In this document: positions 13,701-17,164 of the stretch, piece after piece
Position numbering within the stretch: the stretch's first letter is position 1
Layout: every line of letters begins with the position of its first letter
NCBI GenBank assembly: GCA_964477685.1
Contig: CAYZHK010000032.1
Span: 1-17,164, forward strand
Length of the DNA stretch: 17,164 bases
From: JACTUC01 sp964477685
GTDB taxonomy: Archaea > Thermoproteota > Methanomethylicia > Methanomethylicales > Methanomethylicaceae
Reading direction: 5' to 3'
The notes under the pieces: model-generated
What the model was told of the DNA's origin: nothing
What the model saw: the letters and a program-made list of their open reading frames with translations, nothing else
Database searches by the model: none
Made by a program: the position numbers and the translations under genes

Positions 13701-16700
13701 TAGATCTTCGCCAAAGCTGGCGTTAACATGAGGAGCGCCTGAGATGGTGAATGTTACCTGGCGAGGGGTTGTGTTATCATAGTTGTAAAGGAGCCGCGCT
13801 ATGACTGTGTAGGTTGAATTGCCCAACCCTGTAAAGTAATAGTATCCACTGCCATTTGTAGAAGTTGAATTGAAAGGAATTGGCGCTGGAGAATATTGAC
13901 CAAAATATGGTGTATAGGATCCTGAATATATATATACCCACCAACTGCCTAGGCCAGTTTCCCCCGCATCCCAAACTCCATAGTTTTTACTATCATACCA
14001 GACGTAGCCATCCACAGAATAGGTAATAGGCGTGCTCAACCCTCTATACCCAAAGTCGACTTTGAGACTGCTATTGGTGATCGCCACAGGCACGAAATAT
14101 GGGGTTGTATTCGTATAGCCAGACGGGACTTGAATCCTCAGGGAATATGCCCCGCTCTTAAGGTTTGCAAAGCTATAGATTCCAGAACTATCTGAGTACG
14201 AAAAATCGATTGGGAAGCCATCCTTGTCGTTGAGGACTACGAGCTGGTTGTTTATCAAGCCGTCCCCAAGGGAATAGTTGCCAGAGTTGTCTGTATCGTT
14301 GAATACGCGCCCGCTTATGCTGTAGAGGGATGTGACATTGGTGAAGGCCGTGTAGTTGTTGAAGAAGTCGACAACCACATGGTCCGTAAGGTTGAAGGTT
14401 ACCGCGCTTGCAGTCGTGTTCGTCCATCCGGGCTCCACCAGTTCAACGAGGGAATAGATGCCAGGGGGGATATTGTCGAAGAAGTAATTCCCCATATAGG
14501 TGTAGTTCTGGGCGAGCGGTAGTGCAGAGATGTTGGTGCCGCTGTACAAATATATGCCCCAGTTAGTCATTGGAGTGTCGCCAGCATTGAAAATGCCATA
14601 GGAAGTGGTGTCATTGTATTTTACTCCGCTTATAGTGTAGGTCGGCATCGAGGTATAATAGTAGAGACCAAAATCGACAGTCTGGTTGCCAATGAGATTT
14701 GTCAGGAGAACATTCTGTGGCGTTGTAAAGTTGTAATAAGTGATATTATTGATATATACGATGTAGTCCGCTCCAGCCGAAAGTGGTCCTAGTAGGAATG
14801 TGCCAGCAGAGGTGGCCAGGGCATAGGTCAAATATGAAGTTGCGTTTGCATATTTTATATAAATGTATGGTCTGCCGGTGTAGGGGGAGTCTCCACCTGG
14901 ATACGCTATATCGTTTATCCCATCTTGGTCGTCGTCAATAAAGATCGTTCCTTGCACGTAGAATTTAAGGGTGGTGAGGGGCTCATTCAGGAAATCGACC
15001 ACCTGTGGGTGGCTTGTCGTATCCACTACCACAACCCTATCTGAAATGCAGTTCCACTGATCTAGTGGGATCTCTTGCACCTCATATATGTCGGGCGTAA
15101 GACCCTGGAAGATGTAGTAGCCATTGGCATCAGTTCTTGTGGACATCGTGCTATTTAGGAGGATAGTGACGTCCTTGAGTGGGTAGTCAAAGGCAGGATC
15201 AAAACCAGTAACATTATCTCGATCGTAATAGACCCTCCCGCTCACAACGCCCACATTATAAACGCCAAACTCTATTCCTCCTACAGGCGAATTGGTCAGG
15301 GAGACATTCACTGAGGTGGTGGTCGTGACGATCCAGCCAGGGAGCTGGAGTTTGAGTGTGTTGGCATTCAGGAAGACGGTGTAGTTGCCCTTTGGTTGGT
15401 TGTCGAATAGGAAGATGCCGTTGGCGTCCGTTGCAACGGAAATGGGGGATGGACTACTGCTCCTGTAGATGGTGATGTTGGGAATCCCCGGCTCGGTCGT
15501 GCTGGTCCAATTTCCATCACCGTTGATGTCGTTGAAGAAGACGCCAGTTATGTAGAGGGGCTGAGAGCCAATGGGGTTGTAGTAGAGGCCAAAATTCATA
15601 GTCTGGTTCGAGGCTGTGAGGTTCACCACATAGTAGGTGGCAGTGGTTGAGTCCCATTCCGCCTCGTCGTAGTTCAATTGGATGGTGTAGACGCCCGGAA
15701 TTAAGGTTATGTTGAAATAGCCAGATTCATTGGCCATCGAGTTTGAGAAGGGGCTACCAAACCCCACCCCACGGTAAACAAATACGGTCATATTGGCTAT
15801 TCCCGAATCCCCCTGCGACGGATTGAAGATGCCGTCCGGTAACTCGCCTCCTACAGGCGTGTCATTGAAGACCAAACCGCTGACTGAGGAATAGTTGGAT
15901 ACAGCAACTGGGATTTGGTAGAAACTAAAGTTCATCATGGAGGGCGAGGTATTAATGATGGTAGTCGTGTTGGGGTTAGGGTTGGTCGCAATCCAGATCT
16001 CCGTGGGGTCCTCCTGCCATGCGGTGATGACGTAGATCCCATTGGCGAGACCCGTGAACTCATAGTATCCATCGGATAGGGTCTTCACTTGACCGACGTC
16101 GGGTATGCCCGTGAGCCTCCGATATGTGACGGTCCAGTTTTCGAGACCGGTCTCCGTGGTGTCATATATTCCATTACCCTTCGTACCGTTACCATAGTCA
16201 GGATATTTATCATTGAAGACGAAGCCTTTGAGTGTGTACTTGAATCCCACTTGGTAGTTTCCGACCCAAACCGTTTCATTATTGGAGTTAATCTCGACAG
16301 GATAGTTGCTCAGCGTCGAGTTGAACCACATGGTGGTTCCATTCATCCACTCGGGCTGCTCTTCGATGAGGTAAAACCCCTTATTGAGGTTCGTAAAGGT
16401 GCAATAGCCAGAGCTGGTCGTCAGGTATGCGGGCTGTCCCGGAACCTGCGAACCGGTTAGAGCGTCCATTATCCAGAACCTCCAGTTATCGATCAGGGAT
16501 TCGCCAGTATCGTAGACACCGTTGATGTTGACATCGTTGAATTTGAATACAGTTATGCTGAATTGAGTATAGTTGGATCCACTGCCACCTCCCGAGGTTG
16601 TCTCATTAGGGGGCGAAATAGCAGGGGTGTACAGCACTTCTGCCGTTGTTCCTTTCGTTGTTACTGCCTTGAAGATCTTCGGCTCGGTAATATTGCTTGA

Positions 16701-17030
16701 GAGGGTAAGATTAGAGAAGTAAGCAACGTTATTCACAAGGATTTGGGTCCCTTCAGGCCAAGATTGCTCCCAATTTTGGGAGAGATCTTCCAAATAAATC
16801 CGGTCGATGACTACGTCGACCTTACCCTTGTTGAGGATATAAACGGTGAAATCGGTGCCATTGCCTGCGTCCAGCTTGGATATCACGATATCCTCAAGCA
16901 TCTTATCGGTATCCACGGTTGGAACCAGAGAAGGAGCATATAGGGAATAGAGAATTGCGACAGCGGCAATAGAAATAACGATCAATAGGACCGTCCCTAT
17001 AATAACCGAAACGCCCTTCTTCCCGCGCAT
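10749..17030 (-). CDS. Giant pilin-type SdrD B-like repeat adhesin
   Basis: 2093 residues. Residues 1-30 are a class III signal and hydrophobic helix (MRGKKG, then VSVIIGTVLLIVISIAAVAI), so it should be cut by the prepilin peptidase and held by pilus or membrane. Residues 31-139 form a pilin-like beta domain, with a Ser/Gly-rich linker at 140-153. Residues 154-1915 are 17 SdrD B-like repeats of 92-115 residues, usually opening with SGxVFNDTD-type calcium-loop motifs and ending in VDFG. Residues 1916-2093 are a distinct C-terminal domain (LLALRFNIDYDNADFGLFNF; GKTIGQIFTEANNF). There is no sortase motif or C-terminal membrane span. Sequons are numerous, implying heavy N-glycosylation. The ATG follows GGTG by five bases. 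Inferred role: a long extracellular stalk for adhesion or cell-cell contact. Codon composition is more AT-rich than the housekeeping genes nearby. Confidence 0.88.
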   Translation of the reverse strand: MRGKKGVSVIIGTVLLIVISIAAVAILYSLYAPSLVPTVDTDKMLEDIVISKLDAGNGTDFTVYILNKGKVDVVIDRIYLEDLSQNWEQSWPEGTQILVNNVAYFSNLTLSSNITEPKIFKAVTTKGTTAEVLYTPAISPPNETTSGGGSGSNYTQFSITVFKFNDVNINGVYDTGESLIDNWRFWIMDALTGSQVPGQPAYLTTSSGYCTFTNLNKGFYLIEEQPEWMNGTTMWFNSTLSNYPVEINSNNETVWVGNYQVGFKYTLKGFVFNDKYPDYGNGTKGNGIYDTTETGLENWTVTYRRLTGIPDVGQVKTLSDGYYEFTGLANGIYVITAWQEDPTEIWIATNPNPNTTTIINTSPSMMNFSFYQIPVAVSNYSSVSGLVFNDTPVGGELPDGIFNPSQGDSGIANMTVFVYRGVGFGSPFSNSMANESGYFNITLIPGVYTIQLNYDEAEWDSTTATYYVVNLTASNQTMNFGLYYNPIGSQPLYITGVFFNDINGDGNWTSTTEPGIPNITIYRSSSPSPISVATDANGIFLFDNQPKGNYTVFLNANTLKLQLPGWIVTTTTSVNVSLTNSPVGGIEFGVYNVGVVSGRVYYDRDNVTGFDPAFDYPLKDVTILLNSTMSTRTDANGYYIFQGLTPDIYEVQEIPLDQWNCISDRVVVVDTTSHPQVVDFLNEPLTTLKFYVQGTIFIDDDQDGINDIAYPGGDSPYTGRPYIYIKYANATSYLTYALATSAGTFLLGPLSAGADYIVYINNITYYNFTTPQNVLLTNLIGNQTVDFGLYYYTSMPTYTISGVKYNDTTSYGIFNAGDTPMTNWGIYLYSGTNISALPLAQNYTYMGNYFFDNIPPGIYSLVELVEPGWTNTTASAVTFNLTDHVVVDFFNNYTAFTNVTSLYSISGRVFNDTDNSGNYSLGDGLINNQLVVLNDKDGFPIDFSYSDSSGIYSFANLKSGAYSLRIQVPSGYTNTTPYFVPVAITNSSLKVDFGYRGLSTPITYSVDGYVWYDSKNYGVWDAGETGLGSWWVYIYSGSYTPYFGQYSPAPIPFNSTSTNGSGYYYFTGLGNSTYTVIARLLYNYDNTTPRQVTFTISGAPHVNASFGEDLLKPAPNKFYSVSGYKYNDSDNSASYTAGESKLNGWTIWYNDNEGYPIRSANTNSSGIFIYSSLPDGVYTIYEQNQTGWVNTTLSVMNVTINKASNNTLSFGNRLLALPTTYLISGYVFNDTNRNNAFDDGNATMTDAWTIFLYNGAFSPYSFPSRITTTASGQYTFSGLNPGTYTVVEVLKANYTSLWARFVSVTLTSASMTNQSFFNKWVGPQPTYLVYGYKYNDTDLDKFWNTTISDEAALNGWQISIYDSFGWPVANTTTSSGYYSFLVPNGDYTVTENLASQSGWTYSTPYQVNITIASAPVRVDFGNYMIGNAPAYSMYGWVFNDTNKNAVQDAGEAGLSGWVVYLYNKTGPTTYTQIAYKYTDSNGFYIFPNYPLGDYRLYSYRYSSLYSNTSNYYTYPTLSTADWVQNFSWYYNYTPVVTPTISGRVYNNVPANGLANWTVIVTNGTYINSKLTDSTGNYSFALSNGTYTVQAVVMSGYYNTTPSILSVTLAGAGQIVDFGMNLSAALPRYTITGLKFNDLDMNGSQSAGELPIAGWGFILYNSTDLFTAFTNSSGIWTFNGLLAGTYTVNETYRGGWVASTPTSVTVNLTSNGTFLKFGNYLNYSAGMNFSISGYVLTNGTGIPLSGWLLTLSDYQGIIIDSQLTNAMGLYNFSSLAGGKYTVQSWYDSGAGWKNVTATKVTLDITNSSVTGLNFLYLYDRYNVTGYVYFDVDKNGAYLNTIDIPLAGWQVTLRNALGDTLVATTDSSGRYVFSAQPPGIYTLSEVIPLGWNATSSSSVVLNITNSDQSVNFGNKRWFYGQFLTYDRMMWSADANGYLQNNISAIYGTSWVVTIGTTAANQNQWDNLSYIKGYLANSNPATALDQDYSNSSGALAGQGGVLGANLLALRFNIDYDNADFGLFNFGPTETLLQDLRIFNYSAAANGKTIGQIFTEANNFIATGSGSMTAADYSNLIARINSAFAGTDYSDATYFLY
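11286..16571 (-). repeat. 17 tandem SdrD B-like domains within the giant adhesin
   Basis: Start residues by eye: 154, 264, 376, 491, 594, 689, 797, 902, 1003, 1117, 1219, 1325, 1430, 1535, 1627, 1726 and 1819. They are divergent in sequence, so this is an old array rather than fresh DNA duplication. Most carry an acidic loop (DINGDG in repeat 4, DTDNSG in 8, DLDMNG in 15, DVDKNG in 17) and the GxYxF, YTVxE and GWxNTTP landmarks. Repeats 14 and 16 lack the loop. Confidence 0.8.
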
Positions 17031-17066
17031 AGTAGCACCACACTAATCATGGATACATGCATACTA

Positions 17067-17076
17067 CCTTTTATTT
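17067..17076 (-). promoter_or_regulatory. Likely TATA box of the giant adhesin gene
   Basis: AAATAAAAGG on the minus strand, about 40 bases upstream of the ATG at 17030. The predicted start near 17049 leaves a leader of about 20 bases with GGTG at 17036-17039. Confidence 0.5.
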
Positions 17077-17087
17077 GCTTCGCAAAT
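17073..17087. promoter_or_regulatory. Palindrome abutting the adhesin TATA box, candidate operator
   Basis: ATTTGCTTCGCAAAT is a perfect inverted repeat with 6-bp arms and a 3-base centre. It overlaps the upstream edge of the TATA box, where the BRE would lie, so a bound repressor would block TFB/TBP. Confidence 0.45.
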
Positions 17088-17129
17088 TGTTATGGTAATA
17101 AAAGAAAAATTACTTTGATTTAATTATTA

Positions 17130-17143
17130 AGTACCTTTGTACT
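17130..17143. repeat. Short inverted repeat upstream of the adhesin promoter
   Basis: AGTACCTTTGTACT has perfect 5-bp arms around CTTT. TAAGTAC occurs here (17128-17134) and again at the window end (17158-17164). The region is very AT-rich, so chance is a fair alternative. Confidence 0.25.
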
Positions 17144-17164
17144 ACTATTATACACAATAAGTAC

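Noticed and set aside
10749..17030. Sortase-anchored Gram-positive surface protein
   Set aside because: No LPxTG-type motif or C-terminal membrane span; the anchor is the N-terminal pilin-type helix.
1..17164. CRISPR array, tRNA, rRNA or insertion sequence
   Set aside because: No regularly spaced direct repeats, no tRNA cloverleaf or rRNA stretch recognised by eye, and no transposase-like protein in the window.

Overview
This window is archaeal. It carries an F420 side-chain ligase (CofE), a short archaeal-type adenylosuccinate synthetase, a DUF123 protein, an archaeal pilus ATPase with two single-domain membrane platform proteins, a prepilin peptidase, and several proteins with class III (type IV pilin) signal peptides. 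Promoters are TATA-like, and many starts have a GGTG or GGAGG Shine-Dalgarno. A Thermoproteota-type lineage seems plausible, but nothing here fixes it below the domain level.

Layout. Positions 1-1304 (minus) hold an Lrp/AsnC regulator cut by the window edge and cofE. PurA (1434-2462, plus) is divergent from cofE. Its reading frame is broken inside the P-loop by 30 extra bases carrying an in-frame TAG; removing exactly 30 bases restores the canonical GDEGKGK motif. A small uncharacterised ORF (2476-2724, minus) converges on purA. Positions 2908-6219 (minus) are a compact pilus assembly operon: ATPase, TadB-like protein, TadC-like protein. A divergent prepilin peptidase (6355-7083) shares its promoter region, where an 8-bp inverted repeat brackets the operon's TATA box. 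A small membrane-anchored secreted protein (7180-7641) and a DUF123 protein (7628-8086, minus) overlap tail to tail. After about 300 bp with only a promoter, three pilin-type genes follow in a row (8411-10725). The third has no ATG, GTG or TTG start and is frameshifted. Finally, 10749-17030 (minus) encodes a 2093-residue protein with a pilin-type N-terminus, 17 SdrD B-like repeats and a C-terminal module resembling one I recall from bacterial secreted proteins.

How the parts fit (inference). The peptidase would trim the class III signal peptides of the pilins and of the giant protein. The ATPase and the two platform proteins would assemble them. The giant protein would then be a very long, probably N-glycosylated, possibly calcium-stiffened adhesin carried on or beside a pilus. 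The most unusual items are this pilin-SdrD fusion and the interrupted purA. The ATT-start, frameshifted third pilin is also worth checking.
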